From positions 56,464 through 120,463 of the forward strand of contig JBEIGB010000002.1 of assembly GCA_040382095.1 (NCBI GenBank): a stretch of DNA of 64,000 bases, written 5' to 3'. The position numbers and the translations under genes are program-made. A model generated the notes under the pieces. The model did no database searches and was not told the origin of the DNA. It saw only the letters and a list, made by a program, of their open reading frames with translations. Shown here one piece after another: positions 26,840-35,993 of this stretch; the first letter of the stretch is position 1; every line of letters begins with the position of its first letter. Source of the stretch: JADJPL01 sp040382095 (lineage in GTDB: Bacteria; Bacteroidota; Bacteroidia; Chitinophagales; Saprospiraceae).

Positions 26840-28147
26840 TCAGACAACCTCGGCCACGACAAATACGCTTCCGCAAACGAGGACGAGGTCTCCTGGGCCG
26901 GCGCGGCGTTTCGCTGCCTGGAGTGCTTGTCGGACGGACCGGTAAGCGCGGCCTTTAAATCCGGCCGTCACAGCTGCGTCGCGGAGTTTTTCTGCGTCCA
27001 TTGCCCTGGGCACATCTGCCTTTGCGAAGTAATACGTAGCGGTGCGCGGTAAGATATGGAGTACGCAACTCAAATCTTTATCGCTGACCATCCCGATGAC
27101 GATATGGAGGTGTTGAAAGGACATTTTCCCGAGATGGTCCATAATAGCCGCAATTCCGCTTTCATTATGGGCACTGTCGGCAAGAACGGGTGGGTTTTCG
27201 CCAATAAGTTCCCAGCGACCGGTCATATTGGTCAGTTTCTTAACTTGTGCAAGCCCGGCCCTGATACCATCTTCCTCTAAATGAAAAACCGGTTTGAGCA
27301 ACTCTGTGGCCTGGAGAACCGTCTGCAGGTTCAACCGTTGATACCCCCCGCTGAGATTGAGTTCCAGGTTAGGTAAGAAAAGCTGACCATCTTTATAGAT
27401 ATCAAAAACGGTAGTGTGGAAATTTTCCGTCCTGATGACAGCCTGGAAGTGTTCGTCGGCAAAATATACCGGAGCGCCGACAGACGCGGCCTTCGCTTTA
27501 AACACGGGTGCGGATTCGGGGTGGGACTCGCCGATTACGACCGGGACACCTGTTTTAATGATACCGGCTTTCTCAAAAGCGATTTCGGGCAGGGTATTGC
27601 CCAGAAGGTGCATGTGGTCATAGCTGATATTCGTAATCACACTCAGCACCGGGGAGATTACATTGGTGCTGTCGAGGCGTCCGCCAAGCCCAACTTCCAC
27701 GACCGCCGCCTGGACTTGTTGGCGGGTAAAATACTCGAACGCCATAGCTGCGGTCATTTCAAAAAACGAGGGTTGGATTTCTTCGATCAGAGGCTGGATG
27801 CGCGCGATAAAATCCACTACAAAAGCCTTATCTACCAGCATACCGTTGACTTTGACGCGCTCGCGGTAGTCGCGGTAATGCGGGGATATAAAGAGTCCTG
27901 TCCTGATGCCATGTGCCTGGAGCACTGCACTGATCATGTGTGAAGTGGAGCCTTTCCCATTGGTGCCCCCTACATGGATACAAGTACAACGCTCGTGTGG
28001 ATTACCGAGGAATTCCAGCAGGGAGCGGATATTTTGCATATCTTTTTTATATGCCTTTACGCCGATACGGTGGTACATTGGCAGGCGACCGAACATAAAC
28101 TCGACGGTTTTCCGGTAGCGCTGTGCCAGGGACTCTTTCATAAACAA
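26840..28147 (-). CDS. folC: bifunctional folylpolyglutamate / dihydrofolate synthase
   Basis: A Mur-ligase-fold enzyme of 435 residues that adds glutamate to dihydropteroate or folates using ATP. The P-loop HVGGTNGKGSTSH is at residues 58-70; other motifs are ISPHYRDYRERVKVNG, EVGLGGRLDSTNV, SYDHMHLLG and DSAHNESGI in the C-terminal domain. Met3 may be the true start. It follows the M14-like and RimK-like genes with 15- and 9-base gaps, an operon whose products all act on amino-acid or glutamate amide bonds. Confidence 0.95.
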   Translation of the reverse strand: MFMKESLAQRYRKTVEFMFGRLPMYHRIGVKAYKKDMQNIRSLLEFLGNPHERCTCIHVGGTNGKGSTSHMISAVLQAHGIRTGLFISPHYRDYRERVKVNGMLVDKAFVVDFIARIQPLIEEIQPSFFEMTAAMAFEYFTRQQVQAAVVEVGLGGRLDSTNVISPVLSVITNISYDHMHLLGNTLPEIAFEKAGIIKTGVPVVIGESHPESAPVFKAKAASVGAPVYFADEHFQAVIRTENFHTTVFDIYKDGQLFLPNLELNLSGGYQRLNLQTVLQATELLKPVFHLEEDGIRAGLAQVKKLTNMTGRWELIGENPPVLADSAHNESGIAAIMDHLGKMSFQHLHIVIGMVSDKDLSCVLHILPRTATYYFAKADVPRAMDAEKLRDAAVTAGFKGRAYRSVRQALQAAKRRAGPGDLVLVCGSVFVVAEVV

Positions 28148-28162
28148 GATGGATTTTTATAA

Positions 28163-29128
28163 TTATAGGGCAAAATGGAACAGGGCATCGCCCTGGCTGA
28201 CGATGGAGTTGTTGTTATGACCGATAATATGGCCGCTATGGGATGCTTTAACGATGACCTTTTCCAGGCCGTAGGGGTCGGTAATCATCCCGATGGGTTC
28301 CCCTTTGGTGATTCTCTGCCCGCCGCTCTTTGTCCATTGAAAGATACCCGCACGCGTAGCACGTTGGCGGGTAGTTTTTTCGAAAAAAAGGCCCTCCTCC
28401 AGAGCTGATGCGGAAGTTGCTGCCATATTCAGGTAGGCGAGAACCCGCTGTATCCCTTCGAGGCCTTTTTCGATGGAATAGCCGTCGAGTCGGTTGTTTT
28501 CTCCACCTTCAAAGACGAGGACAGGCTTACCTGCATCGAGTGCTATTTTGCGCAGAGATTTGGAAATTGGCTTGAAGGCAAGGGTGAGGGGTGCTGCGAA
28601 AGCCTTCGCGAGTTCGAAGCTTTCTTTATGGTCTTTAGTATAGCGGATCTGGGGGTAGTTATAATGGCCGCGGCCCCCCGAATGGAAATCGAGGCCTACA
28701 TCCACATGTGGGAGGATTTCCCTGGTGAGCATATTTGCAATACGTGCCGCCAGGGATCCACGTGCACTACCCGGAAAGCTGCGGTTAATATCTTTGCCGT
28801 CCGGGACATCGCGGTTGGCCGTAATAAAGCCATAGACATTGAGTACCGATATTGCGATGACCATTCCACTCTGGATTTTCGAAAAAAAATCCATCTCGAT
28901 ACTCCTGCGGATGATTTCGATGCCATTGATCTCGTCGCCGTGGACACCACCCAGTGCCAGCAGGCACGGGCCGGGCTTTCTACTGCGGAAAACGTGGGCT
29001 TTTACGACGATCTGGGTACCGGAAGGGAAACGTCCGACAGGTATCCTGATCATGCTATTTTCCCCTGCATCTACCCAGGTATTAAAGATCCGGACTGGTT
29101 TGGTTGAAACCCTTTGGGATTTTCCCAT
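28163..29128 (-). CDS. succinylglutamate desuccinylase/aspartoacylase-family zinc deacylase
   Basis: An M14-like metalloenzyme of 321 residues. Zinc ligands are visible as GGVHGDE (His63, Glu66) and DFHSGG (His149), with substrate-binding NRSFPGS (about 115-121) and a likely catalytic Glu in VLVFEGGENN. Its C-terminal about 80 residues form a beta-rich extension (KSGGQRITKGEPIGMI...). Family members cleave N-acyl or amide groups from amino acids. Its place directly after a RimK-type ligase suggests it trims what that enzyme adds, which is inference. Confidence 0.88.
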   Translation of the reverse strand: MGKSQRVSTKPVRIFNTWVDAGENSMIRIPVGRFPSGTQIVVKAHVFRSRKPGPCLLALGGVHGDEINGIEIIRRSIEMDFFSKIQSGMVIAISVLNVYGFITANRDVPDGKDINRSFPGSARGSLAARIANMLTREILPHVDVGLDFHSGGRGHYNYPQIRYTKDHKESFELAKAFAAPLTLAFKPISKSLRKIALDAGKPVLVFEGGENNRLDGYSIEKGLEGIQRVLAYLNMAATSASALEEGLFFEKTTRQRATRAGIFQWTKSGGQRITKGEPIGMITDPYGLEKVIVKASHSGHIIGHNNNSIVSQGDALFHFAL

Positions 29129-29137
29129 ACGAAGTGA

Positions 29138-30040
29138 TTATTCGGGGATCCTGGCCCGGAGCCGGGCGTTGACCTTTCGTTCGATGAATTGAATGATTTT
29201 ACCAGCGACGTCCACCCCGGTAGTGGTTTCGATACCTTCGAGGCCAGGGGAGGCATTGGCTTCGATAACGAGCGGGCCCCTGCTGCTGCGGAGCAAATCA
29301 ATACCCGCCACATCGAGGCCCATAATGCGTGCCGCTTTCACGGCCACTGCCTGTTCGTGCGCGCTGAGATATGCCGGCACGGCATGGCCGCCACAGTGGA
29401 GGTTGGAGCGGAACTCTCCTTCCTGCGCGATGCGCTGCATAGCTGCTACCGGGCGTCCATTGACCACTACGACCCGGATATCCGTCCCGTGTGATTCGCG
29501 GATGTATTCCTGAACGATCACGTGGGTATTGAGTTTCTGGAACGCATCCAGGGTAGCTTTTGCACTTTGGGCGGTTTCCGCCAGCATGACCCCGATGCCA
29601 TGGGTACTTTCCGTCATTTTAATGATAACCGGGAGCCCGCCCAGCCGCTCGATGACCAAGGGAAGCACCGACCCTTCGAAAGGATAAACGGTTTTAGGGG
29701 AAGGGATGCCATGCCCCTGCATACGCTGGAGGGCCCGGAGCTTGTCGCGCGCCTGCCATAGGCCCTGGGAGCGCGTCGTCGTGAAAACCCCCATCATTTC
29801 GAGGTGCCCGATAAGGGAAATCCCTTCCTGGGTGACCGACGTACCGATTCGGGGGATGACTGCGTCCAGGTCAGAAAGCGGCACCCCATCGTGTATCACC
29901 TCTAATTTCCCATTTTCCATGAAGAGGCTGCACCGTGTTAAATCTATGACCTGCATATTATGGCCGCGAACTTTACCTGCCCGGAAAAGGCTCTGGGTGG
30001 AATAAAGCAGCGGGCCACGGGATAATATAGCGATATTCAT
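29138..30040 (-). CDS. rimK: RimK-family ATP-grasp alpha-L-glutamate ligase
   Basis: A protein of 300 residues. RimK adds glutamates to the C-terminus of ribosomal protein S6 or similar acceptors. Features: N-terminal pre-ATP-grasp domain (DLDAVIPRIGTSVT), ATP-grasp core (PVIIKMTESTHGIGVMLAE, HVIVQEYIRESHGTDIRV) and Mg-binding GPLVIEANASPGLEGIE near the C-terminus. It starts a three-gene run with the M14-like deacylase and folC. The acceptor is not shown by sequence. Confidence 0.92.
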   Translation of the reverse strand: MNIAILSRGPLLYSTQSLFRAGKVRGHNMQVIDLTRCSLFMENGKLEVIHDGVPLSDLDAVIPRIGTSVTQEGISLIGHLEMMGVFTTTRSQGLWQARDKLRALQRMQGHGIPSPKTVYPFEGSVLPLVIERLGGLPVIIKMTESTHGIGVMLAETAQSAKATLDAFQKLNTHVIVQEYIRESHGTDIRVVVVNGRPVAAMQRIAQEGEFRSNLHCGGHAVPAYLSAHEQAVAVKAARIMGLDVAGIDLLRSSRGPLVIEANASPGLEGIETTTGVDVAGKIIQFIERKVNARLRARIPE

Positions 30041-30233
30041 GTTTGCTGGTTGTTGAAAATCGTCTTACCTGAGGTTACAATCGTACACCCTGGGGCAGGT
30101 CCGATACCTGGCCGGCGCCTGCTTTCAGTGTTCGAAAATACAATTATTTTATATCTGCAACAGGTAAAACTCGGATCAGGGGAAAAAAACAAGGCCTGCA
30201 TCTTTGGTTTATATGCTAAATCATTACTTTGCA

Positions 30234-31538
30234 ATGGAAAACAACAATACACCTATGACACCTGAACCGAACGTGTTGCGCGACCAACCACGGATAATCC
30301 GTGCCTGGACTTTTTTCGACTGGGCAAATTCCGCTTTCGCTCTGGTCATCACGACAGCAATTTTTCCGGCCTACTTCCTTGCCGTAACAGACGACGACCT
30401 CTCGGTTTTCGGGATGCGTTCGAGCAACAGCGCGTTGTATGCCTACGCCCTCTCCGGTGCCTATCTGGTGATTGCGCTCTTATCCCCGCTACTATCCGGC
30501 ATCGCCGATTACGGGGGCAAAAAAAAGCAATTCCTACAGTTCTTTACCTTTCTTGGCGCGACAAGCTGCCTGGCCTTATTTGGGTTCCAGGGGATGGGAC
30601 AGCTATACTTTGGCCTGGGTGCATTCATTCTGGCCATGATCGGTTTTGCAGGTGGACTTGTATTTTATAATGCGTACCTGCCGGAAATCGCCAGTCCGGA
30701 GCGATACGACCAGATAAGTGCACGGGGCTATGCGATGGGCTATATCGGCAGTGTACTGCTATTGATCGCCAACCTGTTGATTATTCAAAAGCCTGGCTTA
30801 TTTGGTTTGCCGGAAGAGGGTTCGCTACCAGTGCGCATCGCTTTTGTGATGGTCGGGTTGTGGTGGGCTGGTTTTGCCCTGATCCCTTTCCGCGTATTGC
30901 CCAATACCGGTCGGATGCCATTTACGCGCGACCTGCTTTCAAAGGGGTTTGTCGAATTAAAAAAAGTAGCTTCCCTCGCCTGGAGAATGGAGGATTTAAA
31001 ATCCTTCCTTGCGGCGTTCTTCTTTTATAGCGCAGGGGTACAGACGGTCATCTACCTGGCGGCAACTTTTGCCGAAAAAGAACTGCATTTTCTTACTTCT
31101 GAACTGATCGTGCTGGTGTTGCTGCTGCAGTTGCTGGCCATCGGCGGCGCATATTTTTTCGCCTGGGTATCCGGTCGGATCGGCAACAAATATGCGCTGC
31201 TGGTGATGCTGTTGGTCTGGGCATGTATTTGTTTTTTTGCCTATTTTGTACAGGAGCGCTGGCAGTTTTATCTGATAGCCATCGGAGTAGGTATGGTCAT
31301 GGGTGGCATCCAGGCGCTTTCGCGTTCGAGCTACTCTAAACTTTTACCTGAAAAAACCACGGATACCGCATCCTTTTTTAGCTTTTATGATGTTTTGGAG
31401 AAAGTGGCTATCGTACTCGGCACCTTTTCGTTTGGCTTTCTCGACCAGCTCACCGGGAGTATGCGTATCAGCGTACTGGTGTTGGGCGGATATTTCCTGG
31501 TCGGGATTGTTTTGCTGAGCAGGGTCAAAAAGATATAA
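30234..31538 (+). CDS. MFS transporter of the UMF1/Atg22 type
   Basis: A membrane protein of 434 residues with about twelve hydrophobic spans. The N-terminal AWTFFDWANSAFALVITTAIFP is the hallmark of UMF1/Atg22-like transporters. The start at 30234 (MENNNTPM) is preferred to 30204 because the upstream codons are unlike coding sequence. Substrates of bacterial members are largely unknown, with amino acids suggested by yeast Atg22. Six bases separate it from the DUF4105 gene. Confidence 0.9.
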   Translation: MENNNTPMTPEPNVLRDQPRIIRAWTFFDWANSAFALVITTAIFPAYFLAVTDDDLSVFGMRSSNSALYAYALSGAYLVIALLSPLLSGIADYGGKKKQFLQFFTFLGATSCLALFGFQGMGQLYFGLGAFILAMIGFAGGLVFYNAYLPEIASPERYDQISARGYAMGYIGSVLLLIANLLIIQKPGLFGLPEEGSLPVRIAFVMVGLWWAGFALIPFRVLPNTGRMPFTRDLLSKGFVELKKVASLAWRMEDLKSFLAAFFFYSAGVQTVIYLAATFAEKELHFLTSELIVLVLLLQLLAIGGAYFFAWVSGRIGNKYALLVMLLVWACICFFAYFVQERWQFYLIAIGVGMVMGGIQALSRSSYSKLLPEKTTDTASFFSFYDVLEKVAIVLGTFSFGFLDQLTGSMRISVLVLGGYFLVGIVLLSRVKKI

Positions 31539-31544
31539 AATAGT

Positions 31545-32738
31545 ATGAAATCAGGGTTTCGATGTACAGCCCTTGTGGCGGCATTATTTTTCTGGGGCCA
31601 GACCGGGCTTTTTGCCTATACCGATAGTGCGGCGATAAGCATACTGACTTGCTCGCCGGGTACTGAACTGTACTCCAAGTTTGGCCATAGCGCCATCCGC
31701 GTGTACGACCCTTACGATGGAACGGATATCGTATTCAATTACGGCCTTTTTGACTTTAACACCCCCAATTTTTACCTGAAATTTATCCGGGGAAAACTCC
31801 CCTATCAGCTTGGTGTACAGCGTTTTTATAGTTTCATGTGGGACTATCAATCGGAAGGCAGGGAGGTAAAAGAAACGCCACTGCAGCTCGACCTCGCTTC
31901 CAGGAGGAAGCTGCTGGATTTCCTGGCCTACAATTATCTGCCGGAACACCGGCAGTACCCTTACGACTTTTTTTTCGATAATTGCGCCTCCCGCATCCGC
32001 GATGTTTTGGAGCAGTCGGCAGCAATGACGTACAAACGGTCGGCGGCTTTAGGCGAGCAAAAAACCTTCAGGCAGCTCCTGGACGTATATATTCAAAGAT
32101 ATCCCTGGATAGATTTCGGAATAGACCTGATTCTTGGCCTTCCCTCGGATCAAACAGCGGATTTCAGGGCGGAGATGTTCCTTCCCGATTATCTCGCCGA
32201 TAACCTCCAGGCGGGTGTGGCGGGCCGTAAACCAATTGCAGGGAAGCCCGTGCTGCTGCTGGAAGAGATGCCGATGACGACAGCTGGTATTTTGCTCCCT
32301 CCGCCATTTATATTTTTCAGCCTGGTATTCCTGGGTATTGTTTTGCTTACCTGGAAAGGACCCGTCCGGCTGCAAAGAGCAGTGGATATACTGCTGTTCG
32401 GGATCCTCGGGCTCAGCGGCACCTTGTTCACCTTTATGTGGGCAGGTACAGACCATCTCGCGACCCATGCCAACCTGAACCTCCTTTGGGCAACCCCCTT
32501 CGCTTTAGGCGCGGCAGCTGCCGTTCTATTCAATGGACGGAGATTTTGGTTTAAAGCAGTTTTTGCGACCACCCTGCTCGCTTTGATCGGTTTTTATATC
32601 CTGCCGCAGCAGCTTCATCCGGCCACCATTCCGATTATGCTGGCCTCGTTGTCGCGTTGCGGGGTACAAATGGGCCTTACGTTCCCGAAAGTCAGTGCTT
32701 CTCCCCAGAAGGCCGGTCCGCCTTCTGGGGTAGAATAA
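31545..32738 (+). CDS. DUF4105 (Lnb-type) exported membrane protein
   Basis: A protein of 397 residues: signal peptide (to about 26, TGLFAYTD), a DUF4105/Lnb periplasmic domain (about 30-215) with YSKFGHSAIRVYD and FFFDNCASRIRD, which carry the conserved His and Cys of this papain-like fold, then about four or five C-terminal membrane spans (from about 248). Lnb-type domains are associated with envelope lipoprotein processing in other phyla; here the activity is unknown. Probably co-transcribed with the transporter. Confidence 0.85.
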   Translation: MKSGFRCTALVAALFFWGQTGLFAYTDSAAISILTCSPGTELYSKFGHSAIRVYDPYDGTDIVFNYGLFDFNTPNFYLKFIRGKLPYQLGVQRFYSFMWDYQSEGREVKETPLQLDLASRRKLLDFLAYNYLPEHRQYPYDFFFDNCASRIRDVLEQSAAMTYKRSAALGEQKTFRQLLDVYIQRYPWIDFGIDLILGLPSDQTADFRAEMFLPDYLADNLQAGVAGRKPIAGKPVLLLEEMPMTTAGILLPPPFIFFSLVFLGIVLLTWKGPVRLQRAVDILLFGILGLSGTLFTFMWAGTDHLATHANLNLLWATPFALGAAAAVLFNGRRFWFKAVFATTLLALIGFYILPQQLHPATIPIMLASLSRCGVQMGLTFPKVSASPQKAGPPSGVE

Positions 32739-32888
32739 TACCAGGGAGGCAAAAAAACCATTTTTCGCCCCGGCCATTCCACCCTACCAAATCAAATATT
32801 AACTTCGTAAGCCAAAAGGGGCAAACGATTTTAAACCGGCGCGGGTACTGTTTCACACGATCCCGGGAAACTGGGAAAAACCTATTTT

Positions 32889-33503
32889 ATGTCATCATAC
32901 GATACGATTGTTTTCGATTTGGGGGGGGTCCTGATAGACTGGAACCCTGCCTATGTGTTCAGGACTATTTTTGAGGATGAAGCCGAGATGGCATATTTCC
33001 TGTCGGAGGTTTGTAATAATGAATGGAACGAACAGCAAGATGCGGGGCGGCCTTTGTCGGAAGCTACGGAGCTGCTGGTCAGTGAATTTCCCCATTACGA
33101 AGCACAGATCAGGGCATTTTACGACCGCTGGGAAGAGATGCTGGGCGGACCCATACACGATACGGTCCACCTGCTTCGGGAATTACACCAGGCGGGGACC
33201 CACCGCTTATTTGCCCTGACAAACTGGAGCCATGAAAATTTTCCGGTGGCATTGGCACGGTATGATTTCCTCCAACTCTTCCAGGGCATCCTGGTCTCCG
33301 GGGAGGAAAAGCTCAAAAAGCCCGACCCGGCAATTTTTGAGCTATTGGCCAGCAGATATGCCATACACCCCCCTGCTGCGGTATTTATTGACGACAACCT
33401 CCGCAACATACATGCTGCAGCGCAGCTAGGATTTAAAAGCCTGCACTTCCGCTCTGCCGACCTGCTCCGCGAGGAGTTAAGTGCTTTAGGTATTACCTGG
33501 TAG
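32889..33503 (+). CDS. HAD-superfamily phosphatase, YihX-like
   Basis: A protein of 204 residues. HAD motif I IVFDLGGVLID (Asp10 nucleophile), motif II FALTNWSHENF, motif III KLKKPDPAIFE and motif IV AVFIDDNLRN are all present, with an alpha-helical type 1 cap between I and II. YihX-type enzymes dephosphorylate small sugar phosphates such as glucose-1-phosphate; the substrate here is unknown. Confidence 0.9.
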   Translation: MSSYDTIVFDLGGVLIDWNPAYVFRTIFEDEAEMAYFLSEVCNNEWNEQQDAGRPLSEATELLVSEFPHYEAQIRAFYDRWEEMLGGPIHDTVHLLRELHQAGTHRLFALTNWSHENFPVALARYDFLQLFQGILVSGEEKLKKPDPAIFELLASRYAIHPPAAVFIDDNLRNIHAAAQLGFKSLHFRSADLLREELSALGITW

Positions 33504-33557
33504 CAGCGGGGCAGCGAAAGGACTTTTTATACACCCCCGACAAGTCTGCGGGATACG

Positions 33558-33589
33558 TTTGGTAAAACAGGCGACATTGCTTACCTTTG
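33558..33589 (+). promoter_or_regulatory. Bacteroidota-type promoter before the small membrane protein
   Basis: TTTG (33558-33561), 20 bases, then TACCTTTG (33582-33589) fits the TTTG/TANNTTTG consensus. The expected transcription start is a few bases downstream, leaving a leader of about 20 bases before the ATG at 33614. Confidence 0.65.
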
Positions 33590-33613
33590 CGCCACTAAAA
33601 AGACAAATAAAAC

Positions 33614-33769
33614 ATGGAAGCAGCAAACAATTCTTCCCGATTGGACTGGGTCATTTTCTTTATTTCCCTCGCCGTGATGATCGGATTCTTCGTCTGGGCC
33701 GACGAGTGGTTCTGGGTCGCGTTGCCCTTTGTGCTCACCTATTTTGTGAAGGCTCTGCGCATGATGTAA
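33614..33769 (+). CDS. 51-residue two-span membrane protein
   Basis: MEAANNSSRLDWVIFFIS... has two hydrophobic segments (about 11-27 and 31-46) joined by WADEWF. It has its own strong-looking promoter and ends 3 bases before the methyltransferase gene, so it is very likely translated. Function unknown. Confidence 0.7.
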   Translation: MEAANNSSRLDWVIFFISLAVMIGFFVWADEWFWVALPFVLTYFVKALRMM

Positions 33770-33772
33770 GGG

Positions 33773-34720
33773 ATGCCGATATCCCAGTTTGAAATGCTGG
33801 AAAACCGGCTCCGGAAAAATCTCCGTCATTTGCGCAAATGGGCACAACGAGCGCAGGTTTCCTGTTTTCGCGTATATGACGCGGACATCCCTGAATTTCC
33901 GCTGGCGGTGGATTTTTATGAAGGTGTAGCCCTGCACGTATCGGAATATCAGCGTGCCCACGGGCGCACTGCCGCAGAGTACGCCGCATGGCTCGAAGGT
34001 TGTGTGGAGGCCCTGACAAAAGTCTTTGATATTGGGCGGGAAGCTGTGTTTTTCAAAATCCGGCAACCTCAAAAAGGAAAGCAGCAATATGAAAAGACCG
34101 GGTCTGATGAGTTTGAACTAGAGGTGCAGGAAGGTGGTCTGCGATTCCTTGTCAACCTCAGCGAGTATCTGGATACGGGTCTGTTTCTGGATCATCGCAT
34201 CACCCGTGGCCTTGTCCGGGAACAATCCAGTGGAAAAGCCGTCCTCAACCTGTTTGCCTACACCGGATCCTTTTCGGTGTATGCTGCTGCAGGCGGTGCA
34301 GCTTCTGTAACGACCATTGACCTTTCCAATACTTATCTCGACTGGGCAAAGAAAAATTTTGTGCTTAACGGCCTGATGGCTCCGCAGCATTTTTTCATTC
34401 GCGCCGATGTACTGGAATGGCTCCGTAATGCCGGTACCAGGCGATATGATCTCATTGTACTCGATCCGCCGACTTTTTCCAACAGCAAGCGCATGAGCGG
34501 TGTACTCGACACTCAACGGGACCATCCTGGGCTGATCAATGACTGCCTGAGGCTACTGAATCCCGGCGGGGTGCTTTTTTTCTCGACCAATTTCCGCAGG
34601 TTTAAACTGGAGGAGGGTCAAATCCGTGGGGCAAGCCACATACGCGATATTTCCCTGGTGACTATCCCACCAGATTTCCGCAACAAAAAAATCCATTATT
34701 GCTTTCGCCTGGAAAAATAG
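33773..34720 (+). CDS. class I SAM-dependent methyltransferase, RlmK/RlmI-like
   Basis: A protein of 315 residues. FLVNLSEYLDTGLFLDHRIT (near 124-143), VLNLFAYTGSFSVYAAAGGA (SAM motif I) and LIVLDPPTFSNSKRM (catalytic DPPTF) match the C-terminal methyltransferase half of RlmL (RlmK activity, m7G2069 of 23S rRNA) and relatives. The RlmL N-terminal THUMP domain is missing. An rRNA large-subunit target is likely but the base is inferred. It shares the promoter at 33558 with the preceding small gene. Confidence 0.85.
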   Translation: MPISQFEMLENRLRKNLRHLRKWAQRAQVSCFRVYDADIPEFPLAVDFYEGVALHVSEYQRAHGRTAAEYAAWLEGCVEALTKVFDIGREAVFFKIRQPQKGKQQYEKTGSDEFELEVQEGGLRFLVNLSEYLDTGLFLDHRITRGLVREQSSGKAVLNLFAYTGSFSVYAAAGGAASVTTIDLSNTYLDWAKKNFVLNGLMAPQHFFIRADVLEWLRNAGTRRYDLIVLDPPTFSNSKRMSGVLDTQRDHPGLINDCLRLLNPGGVLFFSTNFRRFKLEEGQIRGASHIRDISLVTIPPDFRNKKIHYCFRLEK

Positions 34721-34783
34721 ACGCGGGATCGCGTCATAAGGCATGTTGCTGCTACTGGTACCAAATATTATGCTGAAGGCGCG

Positions 34784-35392
34784 TCACTTCTTTGCTTTGA
34801 TGCCACAGCCGATAGCTTTAGTAGAAGTCACTTCCGGGGTTTTTCCCTTTTCGATTGCATTTACCGCATCTTCTACATAGCGTTTGGTGACGGCCGAAGC
34901 ATCCTGGGGATTATCGTCGAGGGCACCGATATACTGGACTTTCAGGTTTTTGTCCAGGATATAAAAGTGTGGGGTACGGGTTGCCCCATACAGCGGATAG
35001 ACCTTCTGTCCTTCATCCAGGAGGTACGCGAAGGGGAATTTTTTTTCACGCGCGCGTTCCTGCATTTTAGCGAAGCTGTCCCCTGGCTGGATATCCGGGT
35101 CATTTGGCTGGATCGCGATGACGGGAAAGCCTTTAGGCTCCATTTTTTTATGCAGCTCGATGATGCGATCTTCATACATCACTGCGTATGGGCAGGTATT
35201 GCAGGTAAAGGTCACAATAAACCCTTTGGCTTTTTTAAAATCTTTGAGTGAAACCATACTTCCATCTACATTTTTGAGGCGGAAATCCGGTGCGGTATCC
35301 CCAACTTTAAGGCCACCGGGCAGGGAGGCTGCAGTCCAGAGGGCAAGCGCAGCGGCCATGGCGATCAGGAAGGCAAAGAAACGTTGCATCAT
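34784..35392 (-). CDS. exported thioredoxin-like (redoxin) protein with CNTC motif
   Basis: A protein of 202 residues: signal peptide (to about 24), AhpC/TSA-like fold GLKVGDTAPDFRLKNVDGS, active site FTCNTCPYA (Cys64, Cys67) and cis-Pro loop TRTPHFYILD. This is a known subfamily of extracytoplasmic redoxins in Bacteroidota. It precedes no obvious partner; a TlpA-like gene lies just upstream on the same strand (54 bases), so both may handle disulfides in the envelope. Confidence 0.88.
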   Translation of the reverse strand: MMQRFFAFLIAMAAALALWTAASLPGGLKVGDTAPDFRLKNVDGSMVSLKDFKKAKGFIVTFTCNTCPYAVMYEDRIIELHKKMEPKGFPVIAIQPNDPDIQPGDSFAKMQERAREKKFPFAYLLDEGQKVYPLYGATRTPHFYILDKNLKVQYIGALDDNPQDASAVTKRYVEDAVNAIEKGKTPEVTSTKAIGCGIKAKK

Positions 35393-35445
35393 GGTAGGTT
35401 ACTTTTTTGGTTAAATAATCTGTTTTTGAGATGCGGTCAGGGGGG

Positions 35446-35979
35446 CTAAAGGTATTTCTGTACAAGTGCTTCCAGATCGGCATAATTAGGGAAGCTGTCC
35501 TCGATAAATTGTTTTTTTCCATTTTTAAGGAGGAGGGTAGCGGGGATTGCGCCGCTCCAGTCCTGGCTGACCTTGTTTATCCAATAGTCGTAGCGGTTAT
35601 CTGCCAGCATGAACACTTCGGGGCCAAGGCGGCGTTCTTTGAGGAAGGGCTCAAGTTTGGTAACGATATCCGATTGAAAATCCAGGCTTACCAGGATGAT
35701 TCTGATTTTTTTTCCGCGGGTATTTTGGTAAAGGGATTCAAAGGATGGCAGTTCGGCGACACAGGGGGCACACCAGGTTGCCCAGAAATTGACCACATAG
35801 AGGGTATCGCTGTTATTTTCGAGGAGTGGCGCGAGTTCTTCGTAGGTTTTACAAAGGGTGTACAATGGCCTGGGAGCATTCGCACCTTCAGTGGGCCCAT
35901 TTGCGGCGGGTTTACAGCTACTGAGGGCGAGCACACCCATTAAAAGCGGCCATGCGGGAATTGAGCGTGTTTTAGGCAT
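35446..35979 (-). CDS. TlpA/ResA-family thiol-disulfide reductase, lipoprotein
   Basis: A protein of 177 residues. The lipobox ALSSC (Cys22) predicts a lipoprotein. The thioredoxin domain holds NFWATWCAPCVAELPSF with Cys70 and Cys73 and a cis-Pro loop AIPATLLLK. It probably reduces disulfides in the periplasm, for example during cytochrome c maturation, which would fit the di-haem proteins at 13.7-16 kb. It is 14 bases downstream of dnaE. Confidence 0.9.
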   Translation of the reverse strand: MPKTRSIPAWPLLMGVLALSSCKPAANGPTEGANAPRPLYTLCKTYEELAPLLENNSDTLYVVNFWATWCAPCVAELPSFESLYQNTRGKKIRIILVSLDFQSDIVTKLEPFLKERRLGPEVFMLADNRYDYWINKVSQDWSGAIPATLLLKNGKKQFIEDSFPNYADLEALVQKYL

Positions 35980-35993
35980 ATTTAAAGGATTTA

